From: Mycobacterium sp. MYCO198283 | Lineage (GTDB): Bacteria; Actinomycetota; Actinomycetes; Mycobacteriales; Mycobacteriaceae | Reading direction: 5' to 3' | Assembly: GCF_021213805.1 (NCBI RefSeq) | Contig: NZ_JAJQJI010000001.1 | Span: 441,944-505,943 of the forward strand | Length of the DNA stretch: 64,000 nt | In this document: positions 1 to 8,395 of the stretch, one piece after another | Numbering within the stretch: the first letter of the stretch is position 1 | Layout: each line of letters opens with the position of its first letter | Notes under the pieces: generated by a model | Told to the model about the DNA's origin: nothing | Database searches by the model: none | The model's input: only the letters and a program-made list of their open reading frames with translations | Program-made: the position numbers and the translations under genes

Positions 1-324
1 GCGGCGCCCGAGCCGATCGTCGACGGGTTGGAGCGGCCGCAGGGGATCCTGGTCCGCGGCGACGAGCTGTTCGTCGTGGACGCGGGCTCCCGCGAAGTGC
101 TGCGGGTGTCGCTGTCGGCCGGAACGCGCGAGACCATCGCCGCCGGCCTGCCCATCGGCCCGCCGCCGGGCGTGGAACCCAAGCCGCTGCTCGGCATGCC
201 GCCGTTCTCCGGTCCCCAGGGCCCGTTCGCCGGCATCGCCGCCGGACCCGACGGCACGCTCTACGTCGCCGCCGACGGCGACGGCAGCGTGCTGGCCCTG
301 CGCCGCGACACCGCCCGCCCGTGA
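1..324 (+). CDS. C-terminal part of an NHL/SMP-30-like beta-propeller protein (5' end outside window)
   Basis: The reading frame is open from the first base, so this is the tail of a longer gene; 107 codons are visible. The residues alternate short beta-strand-like blocks with glycine/aspartate turns (GILVRGDELFVVDAG, IAAGPDGTLYVAADGDGSVLAL), the usual look of NHL or gluconolactonase-type propeller blades. Substrate and location cannot be told because the N-terminus is missing. Its stop overlaps the GTG of the next gene by four bases (GTGA), so it is probably the upstream member of the GntR/acyl-CoA ligase operon. Family assignment is by blade pattern only. Confidence 0.6.
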   Translation, partial: AAPEPIVDGLERPQGILVRGDELFVVDAGSREVLRVSLSAGTRETIAAGLPIGPPPGVEPKPLLGMPPFSGPQGPFAGIAAGPDGTLYVAADGDGSVLALRRDTARP

Positions 325-1058
325 CCGTCACGCCCACCGACCACCGGTATCTGCAGGTGGCGCGGGAACTCCGCAAGGACATCGTCGACGGGGTCTACCC
401 GGTGGGCTCGCAGCTGCCGACCGAACACGAACTCTGCGAACGCTTCACCGTCAGCCGCTACACCGTCCGCGAGGCGCTGCGCCGGCTGCGCGACGACGGC
501 CTGGTCACCTCCAAGCCGCGGGCGGGCACCACGGTGGTGCCCCGGCCGACCACCAATTCCTACGCCCACGACGTGGTGTCGATCGACGACCTGCTGGCGT
601 TCGCGACGGGTGCGCGGTTCGAGATCGAGACCCACGCGATGGTCACCGTCGACGCCGAGCTGGCTGAGCGCACCGGGCTGCGGGTGGGTTCGGAATGGCT
701 GGCGGTGCGGGGCTACCGGCGGATGGCCGACGCCGACGCGCCGGTGTGCCGCACCGAGTACTACCTCAACCGGGCGTTCGCCGCGGTCGGGCGGCTGCTG
801 CCGCGCCACACCGGGCCGATCTTCCCGCTGATCGAGGACATGTTCGGGATCAGCGTCGTCGAGGTGCGCCAGGAGATCGGCGCCGTGCTGCTCGACGGTG
901 AGCTGGCCGAACGGCTGCACGCCGCGGACGGCAGCGCCGCGCTGGCGATGCGCCGCACCTACGTCACCTCCGAGGGCGACATCGCACAGGTCACCGTCAA
1001 CACCCATCCGTCGGCGCGCTACCGCTACTCGATGACCATGCGGCGGGTGCGGAGCTGA
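321..1058 (+). CDS. GntR-family transcriptional regulator (HutC/UTRA type)
   Basis: A 245-residue protein. The N-terminal winged helix-turn-helix covers about residues 8-75 (YLQVARELRKDIVDGVYPVG, then the recognition region ELCERFTVSRYTVREALRRL, both typical GntR). The remainder, about residues 90-245, resembles a UTRA effector domain, with the closing block YRYSMTMRRVRS that such domains end in. It probably senses a small acid or CoA-ester metabolite and controls the downstream acyl-CoA ligase/SDR genes, since the next start lies two bases after its stop. The GTG start overlaps the previous stop. The effector is unknown. Confidence 0.85.
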   Translation: MTVTPTDHRYLQVARELRKDIVDGVYPVGSQLPTEHELCERFTVSRYTVREALRRLRDDGLVTSKPRAGTTVVPRPTTNSYAHDVVSIDDLLAFATGARFEIETHAMVTVDAELAERTGLRVGSEWLAVRGYRRMADADAPVCRTEYYLNRAFAAVGRLLPRHTGPIFPLIEDMFGISVVEVRQEIGAVLLDGELAERLHAADGSAALAMRRTYVTSEGDIAQVTVNTHPSARYRYSMTMRRVRS

Positions 1059-1060
1059 CC

Positions 1061-2593
1061 GTGTCCGTCCTGCTGAGCGAGGCGCTGCACGCCGCTGCCC
1101 GCGACACCCCCGACCGGACGCTCGTCGTCGACGGTGACGTCCGGCTGGACTGCGCGACGCTGCACCGGCGGGCCTGCGACGTGGCGCACGCGCTGCTGGC
1201 GCGGATGCCGGTGGGCAGCGTCGTCGCGTTCATGCTGCCGAACTGGCACGAGGCGGCGGAGTTCTACCTGGGCGCGACCCTCGCCGGGATGGTGGTGAAC
1301 CCGATCCTGCCGTCGTTGCGCGACCACGAGCTGCGGTTCATCCTCGACGACGCGTCGGTGCGGCTGATCGTCATCCCCGCCGCGTTCCGCGGCCACGACT
1401 ACGCCGCGATGCTCAGCCGCGTGGTCGCCGAGCTGGACTCGCCGCCGGAGGTGGTGGTGGTGCGCGGCGACCCCGGTCCGCACCTGGGGTTCGGCTCGCT
1501 CGGCGCCTCGCACCGGCAGCGGGCGCTGCCGCGGCTCGACCCGGCGGCCGTCCGGATGCTCATGTACACCTCCGGCACCACCGGCCGGCCGAAAGGCGTT
1601 CTCCACAGCCATGATTCGATCGGCGCGCTGATCGCGCAGCTCGGTGAGCACTGGCACGTCGCGGCCGGCGACGCGTTCTGCGTGCCGTCGCCGATCGCCC
1701 ACATCGGCGGGTCGATCTACGCCTTCGAGTGCCCGCTGCTGCTGGGCACCACCGCGGTCTTGATGGACCGGTGGGAGCCGGCCGCCGCGGTCGAGCTCAT
1801 GACGCGGCACCGCTGCACCCACATGGCCGGCGCCACCCCGTTCCTCGACGGCCTGCTCGCCGCGACCACCGCGGCGGGCACGCGGCTGCCCGACCTGAAG
1901 GTGTTCATCTGCGGGGGCGCGTCGGTGTCGCCGTCGCTGATCCGCCGCGCCACCGCGGCGTTCGAGCGCGCCATCGTGACGCGGGTGTACGGCTCGACCG
2001 AGGTGCCCGTCACCACCGTGGGCGTCACCGACCGCCGCGGCGACCCGCACGCCGCCGACACCGACGGCCGACCCGGTGTCGCCGAGATCCGCATCGTCGA
2101 CGGCGAGATCCGGGCGCGCGGACCGCAGATGCTGCGGCGCTACGCCCAAGACGAGGACAACCTCGCCGCGTTCGACGAGCACGGGTTCTTCCGCACCGGC
2201 GACCTCGGCCGCTGGGTGGACGGCGACTATCTCGTCGTCACCGGCCGCGCGAAGGACATCATCATCCGCAACGGGGAGAACATCTCGCCCAAGGAGGTCG
2301 AGGACCTGCTCGTCGGCGAGCTCGGTATCGCCGAGGTCGCGGTGGTCGGCGTGCCCGACGCGCGCACCGGCGAGCGCGCATGCGCGGTGGTCGTCCCCGC
2401 GCCGGGCGCACCCGGCCCGGACGTCGCCGCGATGCGGGCGCACCTGGCCGAGCGCGGCGTCGCGACGTTCAAGGTGCCCGAACGCGTCGAGGTCTGGGAT
2501 TCGCTGCCGAAGAACGACGCCGGCAAGGTGCTCAAACACCGGATCCGGGACGTGCTGGTGAAAGGAACCCGGGCGAGCGAAGCGACGGGATGA
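1061..2593 (+). CDS. AMP-forming acyl-CoA synthetase (FadD-like, ANL superfamily)
   Basis: A 510-residue adenylate-forming ligase that should activate a carboxylic acid with ATP and load it onto CoA. The P-loop motif is MYTSGTTGRPKG (about residues 168-179); the aromatic/STE motif appears as VYGSTE, the A8 hinge as FFRTGDLGRW followed by GRAKDIIIRNGENISPKEVE, and the catalytic A10 lysine lies in LPKNDAGKVLKHRI. It sits between the GntR regulator (2-bp gap) and an SDR, suggesting a degradation pathway for an organic acid. The last residues RASEATG are encoded by a dispersed 19-bp repeat (see the repeat at 2571). Exact substrate unknown. Confidence 0.88.
   Translation: MSVLLSEALHAAARDTPDRTLVVDGDVRLDCATLHRRACDVAHALLARMPVGSVVAFMLPNWHEAAEFYLGATLAGMVVNPILPSLRDHELRFILDDASVRLIVIPAAFRGHDYAAMLSRVVAELDSPPEVVVVRGDPGPHLGFGSLGASHRQRALPRLDPAAVRMLMYTSGTTGRPKGVLHSHDSIGALIAQLGEHWHVAAGDAFCVPSPIAHIGGSIYAFECPLLLGTTAVLMDRWEPAAAVELMTRHRCTHMAGATPFLDGLLAATTAAGTRLPDLKVFICGGASVSPSLIRRATAAFERAIVTRVYGSTEVPVTTVGVTDRRGDPHAADTDGRPGVAEIRIVDGEIRARGPQMLRRYAQDEDNLAAFDEHGFFRTGDLGRWVDGDYLVVTGRAKDIIIRNGENISPKEVEDLLVGELGIAEVAVVGVPDARTGERACAVVVPAPGAPGPDVAAMRAHLAERGVATFKVPERVEVWDSLPKNDAGKVLKHRIRDVLVKGTRASEATG
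2571..2589. repeat. Dispersed 19-bp repeat GGGCGAGCGAAGCGACGGG forming the C-terminus of the ligase
   Basis: Identical to three cores at 32170, 32203 and 32236. Here it lies inside the coding frame and supplies the last residues (RASEATG) before the TGA at 2591. The catalytic lysine motif ends about 20 residues earlier, so the repeat appears to have replaced or extended the natural end of the protein. Confidence 0.8.
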
Positions 2594-2606
2594 CGGGAGA
2601 CATGAC

Positions 2607-3383
2607 ATGCAGGTAGCGATCGTCACCGGGGCGAGCAGCGGCATCGGATTCGGCTGCGCGACCATGCTCGCCGAGGCCGGCATGGCGGTCCTGGGGACCG
2701 GCCGCGACACCGGCCGGCTCGCCGAGCTGGAAGCCGCGATCGGAGATCCCGAGCGCGTGGCCACCGTGGCCGTCGACCTCACGGCCGACGACGCGCCCGC
2801 CCGGATCGTCGACGCCGCGATGTCGCGGTGGGGCCGCATCGACTACCTGATCAACAACGCCGGCGTCGGCAGCCCGAAGCCGCTCGGGGAGACCGACGAC
2901 GCGTCGCTCGACCACTTCCTCGGGCTGATGCTGCGAGCACCGTTCCGGCTGACCCGCGACGTGTTGCCGCACCTGGCGCCCGGCTCGGCGATCATCAACG
3001 TCACGTCGACGTTCGCGGTCGTCGGCGGGCTGCGGGGCGGCGCCTACTCGGCCGCCAAGGGCGGGCTGACGGCGCTGACCATGCACATCGCCTGCCAGTA
3101 CGGGGCCGCCGGCATCCGGTGCAACGCCGTCGCCCCCGGGGTGACGCTGACGCCGATGGTCGCGACCCGGCTCGAAGACGAGCGGTTCCGCAAGATCAAC
3201 ACCGAGATGACCCCGCACCAGCGGCTCGGCACCGTCGCCGACATCGCCGCCACGGTGGCGTTCCTCTGCTCGCCGGGCGCGGAGTTCATCAACGGGCAGA
3301 CCATCGTCGTCGACGGCGGGTGGAGCTCGACCAAGTACCTGTCCGAGTTCGCGCTGACGTCCGAATGGGTTGGGCGCCCGTGA
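2607..3383 (+). CDS. Short-chain dehydrogenase/reductase (SDR)
   Basis: A 258-residue classical SDR. The cofactor motif TGASSGIG is at residues 7-14, NNAG follows about residue 88, and the catalytic Ser and YxxxK are in TSTFAVVGGLRGGAYSAAKG. The C-terminus has the usual GQTIVVDGG block. The ATG at 2607 is preceded by GGGAGA at 2595-2600, a good ribosome site; another ATG at 2602 is out of frame. It lies between two acyl-CoA ligases, and its stop overlaps the next start (GTGA), so a role in oxidising a hydroxyacyl or alicyclic CoA intermediate of the same pathway is likely but inferred. Confidence 0.87.
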   Translation: MQVAIVTGASSGIGFGCATMLAEAGMAVLGTGRDTGRLAELEAAIGDPERVATVAVDLTADDAPARIVDAAMSRWGRIDYLINNAGVGSPKPLGETDDASLDHFLGLMLRAPFRLTRDVLPHLAPGSAIINVTSTFAVVGGLRGGAYSAAKGGLTALTMHIACQYGAAGIRCNAVAPGVTLTPMVATRLEDERFRKINTEMTPHQRLGTVADIAATVAFLCSPGAEFINGQTIVVDGGWSSTKYLSEFALTSEWVGRP

Positions 3384-4846
3384 ACCTCTTCGCGCTGCTC
3401 GACCAGGCCGCGTCGCGGTTCGGCGACCGCGGTGCGGTGTTCTCCGGCGAGCGGCAACTGCACACCTGGGCGCAGCTGCGCGACCGGGCCCTGCGGCTGG
3501 CCGGGTCGCTGCAGTCGCTGGGCGCCGGCGCGCGGATCGCCATCGCCAGCGAGAACCGGCCCGAGATCGTCGAGCTGATGTTCGCGGCGTGGGCGGCCGA
3601 ATGCGTCGTCGTCCCGGTCAACTTCAAGCTGCATCCCCGGGAGATGGCGCAGCTCCTCGACGACGCCGACGTCGCGCAGGTCTTCGCGTCGCCGAAGCTG
3701 GCGCCCGGGCTGTCGTCGGTGACGCGCGCGCCGGTGGACACCGTTGCGACACAGGCATATTCGGCCCGGCTGGCGTCACCGCCGGCACCGCCGCCGCGAA
3801 CCACCGACCCGGCGGCGTTGGCGTGGCTGTTCTACACCAGCGGCACCACCGGGAAGTCGAAGGGCGCGATGCTGAGCCACCGCAACCTGATGGCGATGAC
3901 GGTGGCGCACCTCGCGGACTTCGACGCGCCCGACGAGCACTGCAGCCTGGTGCACGGCGCACCGATGTCGCACGGCTCCGGGCTCTACATCCCGCCCTAC
4001 GTGCTGCGCGGCGCCCGGCAGGTGATCCCGGCGTCGGCGGCATTCGAGCCCGACGAGTTCCTCGACCTGTGCGAGCACCATCCCGGCTGCAGCGCCTTCC
4101 TCGCGCCGACGATGGTGGCGCGGCTGGTGCGCACCGGACGGCCGCGGCCGGCGCAGCTGCGCACGATCGTCTACGGCGGCGGCCCGATGTACGTCGACAG
4201 CCTCAAAAAGGCGCTCGCCGCGTTCGGGCCGGTGTTCGTGCAGCTCTACGGCCAGGGTGAGGCGCCGATGACGATCACCGGGCTGCGCCGGGCCGACCAC
4301 GTAGACGCCGATGACGCCGTCCTCGGCTCGGTGGGGTATGCCCGCTCGGGCGTCGACGTCGCGGTGCAGCGGGCGGACGGCTCGATCGCGGACACCGGCG
4401 AGATCGGCGAGATCGTCTGCCGCGGGGACGTCGTCATGGCCGGCTACTGGCGCAACCCCGACGCGACCGCCGCCACGCTGGTCGACGGCTGGCTGCGCAC
4501 CGGCGACATGGGGTCCTTCGACGAGCGCGGCTACCTCACGCTGCGCGACCGGTCGAAGGACGTCGTCATCAGCGGCGGCAGCAACATCTATCCGCGCGAG
4601 GTGGAGGAGGTGCTCGTTACCCACCCGGGCGTCGTGGAGGCGTGCGTGGTGGGAGCGCCCGACGAGGAGTGGGGCGAGGTGGTGGTCGCCTACATCGTGG
4701 GGACGGCCTCCGCCGCGGAGCTCGACGCGCACCTGCTGGAGCGGATCGCCCGATTCAAGCGGCCCAAGCGCTACGTGTACGTCGACGAGCTGCCGAAGAA
4801 CAGCTACGGCAAGGTGCTGCGCCGGGAGCTCCGCGCGCGGGTGTGA
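3380..4846 (+). CDS. AMP-forming acyl-CoA synthetase (second FadD-like ligase of the operon)
   Basis: A 488-residue ANL-superfamily ligase. P-loop LFYTSGTTGKSKG, A5 region QLYGQGEAPM, hinge WLRTGDMGSFDERGYL and RSKDVVISGGSNIYPREVEEV, and the A10 lysine in LPKNSYGKVLRREL are all intact. The GTG start overlaps the SDR stop by four bases; a longer frame upstream of it reads antisense-like proline/arginine-rich sequence and is not credible. Two ligases in one operon suggest activation of two related acids or of the start and end of one pathway. Substrate unknown. Confidence 0.87.
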   Translation: MNLFALLDQAASRFGDRGAVFSGERQLHTWAQLRDRALRLAGSLQSLGAGARIAIASENRPEIVELMFAAWAAECVVVPVNFKLHPREMAQLLDDADVAQVFASPKLAPGLSSVTRAPVDTVATQAYSARLASPPAPPPRTTDPAALAWLFYTSGTTGKSKGAMLSHRNLMAMTVAHLADFDAPDEHCSLVHGAPMSHGSGLYIPPYVLRGARQVIPASAAFEPDEFLDLCEHHPGCSAFLAPTMVARLVRTGRPRPAQLRTIVYGGGPMYVDSLKKALAAFGPVFVQLYGQGEAPMTITGLRRADHVDADDAVLGSVGYARSGVDVAVQRADGSIADTGEIGEIVCRGDVVMAGYWRNPDATAATLVDGWLRTGDMGSFDERGYLTLRDRSKDVVISGGSNIYPREVEEVLVTHPGVVEACVVGAPDEEWGEVVVAYIVGTASAAELDAHLLERIARFKRPKRYVYVDELPKNSYGKVLRRELRARV

Positions 4847-5103
4847 GGGACCTACCGACGCTGTTCGGCCGCCGCACGCCGTCGGCTACACGCACTGACG
4901 TCACGGGCCCGATGGCGGCGCTGATCGCCCGGGTCGACGGTGAGTGGCGCTTCGACACCGCCGACAGCGGAACCCGCGTCACGTGGCAGTGGTCGATCCA
5001 CCCCCGCAACGCCGCGGCGCGGCTCGCGATGCCGGTGTTCGTGCGGCTGTGGCGCGGCTTCGCGCGCCAGTCGCTGCCCGAGCTGGGCCGGCAGCTGAGC
5101 TGA
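4843..5103 (+). pseudogene. 5'-truncated SRPBCC/polyketide-cyclase-like remnant
   Basis: The frame encodes about 86 residues, while SRPBCC proteins of this kind are near 150. What remains is the C-terminal half: GPMAALIARVDGEWRF, TRVTWQWSIHP and the final amphipathic helix FARQSLPELGRQL. The N-terminal strands and first helix are missing, and the first 25 residues look unrelated. A GTG at 4843 overlaps the ligase stop (GTGA), so it may still be translated through coupling. I read it as a deletion remnant whose junction created a fortuitous operon tail; a shortened functional protein is less likely. Confidence 0.6.
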
Positions 5104-5107
5104 GCGG

Positions 5108-5920
5108 TCACCGGACCAGCAAATCCTGCAGCTCCCACCACGATTCGACGACCGCGCACGCCCCGGCCGCGCGCAGCTGCGCGGTGCGGTCGGCGCGCTC
5201 TGCGGGTGGCACGAACATCACGTTGCCGACGGTCGGGAAACCGGCGCCGGCCGCCGACAGCGCTCCCGGCACCGAATCCTCGATCGCCAACCCCTCCTCG
5301 CAGCGCAGCCCCATCACCCGCTGCGCCTCCCGGTAGATGGCCGGGTCGGGCTTGCTGGTCGGACGGGGCAGCGAATCCTCGGCGCTGAAGCGAACCTCCG
5401 GCGGGATGAGCGCATCGAGCCCGGCGGCCGTGAAGCACGCCGCCAGCCGCTTCGTCGCGCTCGAGCTGACGGCGATCAGCCGGAAGCGGCTACCCAGCAC
5501 CCGCAGCGGTCCGGACACCTCCGGATCCGGCGCGAGGGCGCTGCCGAGATGGTCGGTGACCGCGTCGCGCTCGCGCGCCACCCACTCCTCCAGTTCCGCC
5601 GCGCAGAGCGCGCGCCCGCCCGCGAGCTCCTCGTCATCGGCGATCACGGCGTCCGGGCGTCCCGCCGCCAGCGCCCGCTCCACCGGTACGCCGCCCGCGA
5701 TCACCAGGTCCATAGCGGTGCTGCGGAAGTTCTTCCCGGTCGTCCCGTTGCGGAGCCCCTCAGCGGTGCGATCCCCGGCCAGCCCGAACCGCTGCAGGAA
5801 GCGGTTGGTGACCCCGACGGAGGCCTCGAACGCCGGCTCCTCGGACGGGAACAGGTTGCCGTCGGCGTCGCACAGCAGGACCTTGAGGTCCGACAGGTCG
5901 ATGTCGCGGAAGTGGTGCAC
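5108..5920 (-). CDS. HAD-superfamily hydrolase (beta-phosphoglucomutase/phosphatase-like)
   Basis: A 270-residue protein with all four HAD motifs: CDADGN (nucleophile Asp18, acid Asp20), the motif II serine in VSSSATKR, the motif III lysine in TSKPDPAIY, and the motif IV acids in LAIEDSVPGA. The cap lies between motifs I and II, as in sugar-phosphate phosphatases and mutases. Start choice: a GTG at 5956 would overlap the upstream stop, but the GTG at 5920 has AGGAG five bases ahead and starts directly at the conserved domain, so it is preferred. It follows a mannitol-dehydrogenase-family gene, pointing to a phosphorylated polyol or sugar acid as substrate. Confidence 0.82.
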   Translation of the reverse strand: MHHFRDIDLSDLKVLLCDADGNLFPSEEPAFEASVGVTNRFLQRFGLAGDRTAEGLRNGTTGKNFRSTAMDLVIAGGVPVERALAAGRPDAVIADDEELAGGRALCAAELEEWVARERDAVTDHLGSALAPDPEVSGPLRVLGSRFRLIAVSSSATKRLAACFTAAGLDALIPPEVRFSAEDSLPRPTSKPDPAIYREAQRVMGLRCEEGLAIEDSVPGALSAAGAGFPTVGNVMFVPPAERADRTAQLRAAGACAVVESWWELQDLLVR

Positions 5921-5952
5921 GGGTTCTCCTGGTTCTCGCGGTCGGACGGTGA

Positions 5953-7461
5953 TCACGCCACGGTGGTGAGGACATCGTCGGTGTGGCGGCGGAGTACTTC
6001 GGCCATGCCGAACCGGTCGATGTCGGTCAGCATCGCCGCCACCGTCTCGGCGAAGTCGTCGTCGGAGGTGAGGTCGCCGAAGATGTCGCGCAGCGCCAGC
6101 AGCGGCTTCGGGTTCCGCTGGCCGCGCTCGGCCAGCGGGCACAGCTGCTCGGCGCGCGGGTCTTGGACGTCGAGCGGGTTGCCGTGCGCGTCATACCCTC
6201 GCAGGTAGCGCAGCCACGCCGCCACCGCCAACGTGAGCAGCCGGTGCGGCCGTCGCCGGGACCGTGCCTCGGTCAGCGACGGCAGCAGGTAGGACGGCAT
6301 CTTCGTCGAGCCGCGGGCGGCCAGCCGGGACAGCTCGTCGCTCATCCGCGGATTCGTCAGGCGCGTCATGGTAGTTGCGCAGTACTCGGTGACGTCCCAC
6401 CCGGTTACCGTGGGAAGGAGCGGGGCGATCTCCTCCGACATCAGCTGCCGCACGTAGCGGTGGATCGACGGATCCGCCATCGCCTCGTTGAGCACCCGGT
6501 AGCCGGCGAGGATGCCGACATAGGAGACGGCACAGTGGATGCCGTTCAGCAGGCGCGTCTTGATCAGCTTGTACCCCGCGACGTCGGCAACCATCTCCAC
6601 GCCCACGTCCTCCCACGGTGGCCGGCCGTTGCAGAAGTCGTCCTCGATCACCCACTGGGTGAACGGTTCCGTCAACACCGGCCACCTGTCGGCGACGCCG
6701 AACTGCTGCTCGATCTCGTCGCGTTGCTCCGGCGAGGTCTTCGGTGTGATCCGGTCCACCATCGTGGACGGGAACGTCACGCAGCGGTCGATCCACCGCG
6801 ACAGCTCCGGATCGTGCAGCGCCGCGAAGGACACCAGCGCCTCGCGCGCCGCAGCACCGCTGCCGGGGACGTTGTCGCACGACATCACCGTGAACGGCGG
6901 CGTGCCCGCTCGTCGCCGTTCGTCGAGCGCTGCGCACAGCAGCGCCCAGGTGGAGCAGGCTTCGCCGACACCGACCTGCTGCGCTTTCACCGACGCCCGC
7001 TGCGGGTCGAACGTGCCGGTCGCGGGGTCGAGGCAGTAGCCGTCAGCGGTGATCGTGAGGCTGACGATGCGGGTTCGGGGGTCGGCGAGGGCGGCGTGGA
7101 CCTCCGCCGGCGCGTCCGGGGCGTACAGGTAGCGGCACATGGCACCGACCACCCGGGCGCTGTCGGTCTCCGGACCTCGCTCGACGACGGTGTAGAGGCA
7201 GTCCTGTGCGGCCATGACCTCCTTCATCTCCGGTCGGTGCAGACCGACGCCGACGACTCCCCAGCGTTCGGCGCTGCCGCGCCTCGCGAGGTCGTCGTAG
7301 TACATCCCCTGGTGGGCTCGGTGGAATCCGCCGACGCCGATGTGGACGATCGCCGGGACGAGCGCCGTCCGATCGTAGGTGGGCACCGCCATTCGATCCG
7401 CGAGCAGATGCAGGGTCTCCTCGGACAGCGGGTTACCGGCAGAGGGTGAGAATCGAGACAA
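5953..7461 (-). CDS. Mannitol dehydrogenase-family polyol/uronate oxidoreductase
   Basis: A 502-residue long-chain polyol dehydrogenase (mannitol 2-dehydrogenase / fructuronate reductase / arabinitol dehydrogenase family). The Rossmann start is IVHIGVGGFHRAHQ and the family core SCDNVPGSG is present. The substrate/catalytic region contains the lysine-bearing block KTRLLNGIHCAVSYVG, close to the family K-x5-N-x2-H signature. The start is a TTG at 7461; the domain proper begins about 25 residues later, so a later start is possible. It oxidises a polyol or reduces a keto-sugar with NAD(P)H. The downstream HAD gene is 32 bp away. Confidence 0.85.
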   Translation of the reverse strand: MSRFSPSAGNPLSEETLHLLADRMAVPTYDRTALVPAIVHIGVGGFHRAHQGMYYDDLARRGSAERWGVVGVGLHRPEMKEVMAAQDCLYTVVERGPETDSARVVGAMCRYLYAPDAPAEVHAALADPRTRIVSLTITADGYCLDPATGTFDPQRASVKAQQVGVGEACSTWALLCAALDERRRAGTPPFTVMSCDNVPGSGAAAREALVSFAALHDPELSRWIDRCVTFPSTMVDRITPKTSPEQRDEIEQQFGVADRWPVLTEPFTQWVIEDDFCNGRPPWEDVGVEMVADVAGYKLIKTRLLNGIHCAVSYVGILAGYRVLNEAMADPSIHRYVRQLMSEEIAPLLPTVTGWDVTEYCATTMTRLTNPRMSDELSRLAARGSTKMPSYLLPSLTEARSRRRPHRLLTLAVAAWLRYLRGYDAHGNPLDVQDPRAEQLCPLAERGQRNPKPLLALRDIFGDLTSDDDFAETVAAMLTDIDRFGMAEVLRRHTDDVLTTVA

Positions 7462-7573
7462 CGGGGGCAGCGCTCCTGGAGGTCAAGACAACGGGAGCGC
7501 CGCTGTTCACTGGCGTCCCGATGGACGGGCGCTAGTGCTGAACGCTGGTCGGGGGTACCTGCGACCGGTCGAT

Positions 7574-8392
7574 TCAAACCTGGTAAATCGGCTGCAGCAC
7601 CTGACGCAGCGACGCCCACAGCTGCGGACCGGCGGCCAACACGTCCCCGCCGGCCGGCCACGTTCCGGGCGTCGGGCCGCTCAGGTCGCCGACCGTCCCG
7701 CCGGCTTCGCTGACCAGCAGGACGCCCGCGGCGCAGTCCCACGGTTGCAGCCCGGGCGCCCACACCGCGTCGACGCGGCCGGTCGCCAGCTGCGCGAGGG
7801 CGCACGCCGCACTGCCGCCGCGGCGCACGTCGCGCACCCGCGGCACCAGGGCCGCGACCATCGCGCCCGCCAGCCCGCGCTGATCGTCGCGGCCGAAGTT
7901 GACCTCCACCAGCGACTCCGAAACCGGCCGCCGCGTCTCGGCCGCCGTGCGGTGCTCGCCGCTGAACGTTCCTCCGCCCGCCGCGGCCACGGTCATGCGG
8001 TCGAGCATCGGTTCGGCGACGGCGCCGGCCAGCACCGTCCGGTCCGCGGACCGGACGGCGGCGACGCTCACCGCCCAGTCGCTGCGGCCGTAGAGGTAGT
8101 TGGTCGTCCCGTCGATGGGGTCGACTGCCCACTGCACGGCCGACGTCCCGGCCGTGGTGCCGCCTTCCTCGCCGAGTACGCCGTCTGTGGGCCGCAGCTC
8201 CGCCAGCACCGCGCGAATGGCCTCTTCGGCGTCGCGGTCCGCGCGGCTGACCAGATCACGCGGGCCGGTCTTCTGCTCGATGCGGAGCGACGACGCCCGC
8301 CGGCGCCACGCCATGGCGACCTGCGCGCCGGCCGCTGCGGCCGCCCTGGCGACGGCGGCCAGCTCGTCCGCGAGAGGCGGGTGCTGGGCCAT
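7574..8392 (-). CDS. Inositol monophosphatase-family protein
   Basis: A 272-residue Mg2+-dependent phosphatase of the inositol monophosphatase/CysQ/FBPase fold. Metal-binding motifs are GEEGG, DPIDGTTNYLYG and the C-terminal WDCAAGVLLVSEAGG, all in the usual order. Possible substrates are inositol phosphate, histidinol phosphate or another sugar phosphate; mycobacteria carry several paralogues (SuhB, ImpA, CysQ, HisN) and I cannot place this one. It begins three bases after the stop of the UbiA-like gene, so the two are probably co-transcribed. The 112 bp downstream of it hold only short direct repeats (see rejected list). Confidence 0.87.
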   Translation of the reverse strand: MAQHPPLADELAAVARAAAAAGAQVAMAWRRRASSLRIEQKTGPRDLVSRADRDAEEAIRAVLAELRPTDGVLGEEGGTTAGTSAVQWAVDPIDGTTNYLYGRSDWAVSVAAVRSADRTVLAGAVAEPMLDRMTVAAAGGGTFSGEHRTAAETRRPVSESLVEVNFGRDDQRGLAGAMVAALVPRVRDVRRGGSAACALAQLATGRVDAVWAPGLQPWDCAAGVLLVSEAGGTVGDLSGPTPGTWPAGGDVLAAGPQLWASLRQVLQPIYQV

Positions 8393-8395
8393 CGG

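Noticed and set aside
1025..2839. 604-codon minus-strand frame opposite the first acyl-CoA ligase
   Set aside because: It is Arg/Gly/Asp/His-rich with no domain and is the antisense reading of a well-supported ligase; long antisense frames are expected at this G+C.
7454..7495. Direct repeats around GACAACGGG upstream of the mannitol dehydrogenase-family gene
   Set aside because: Only two imperfect copies with no palindromic form; too weak to call an operator or repeat.
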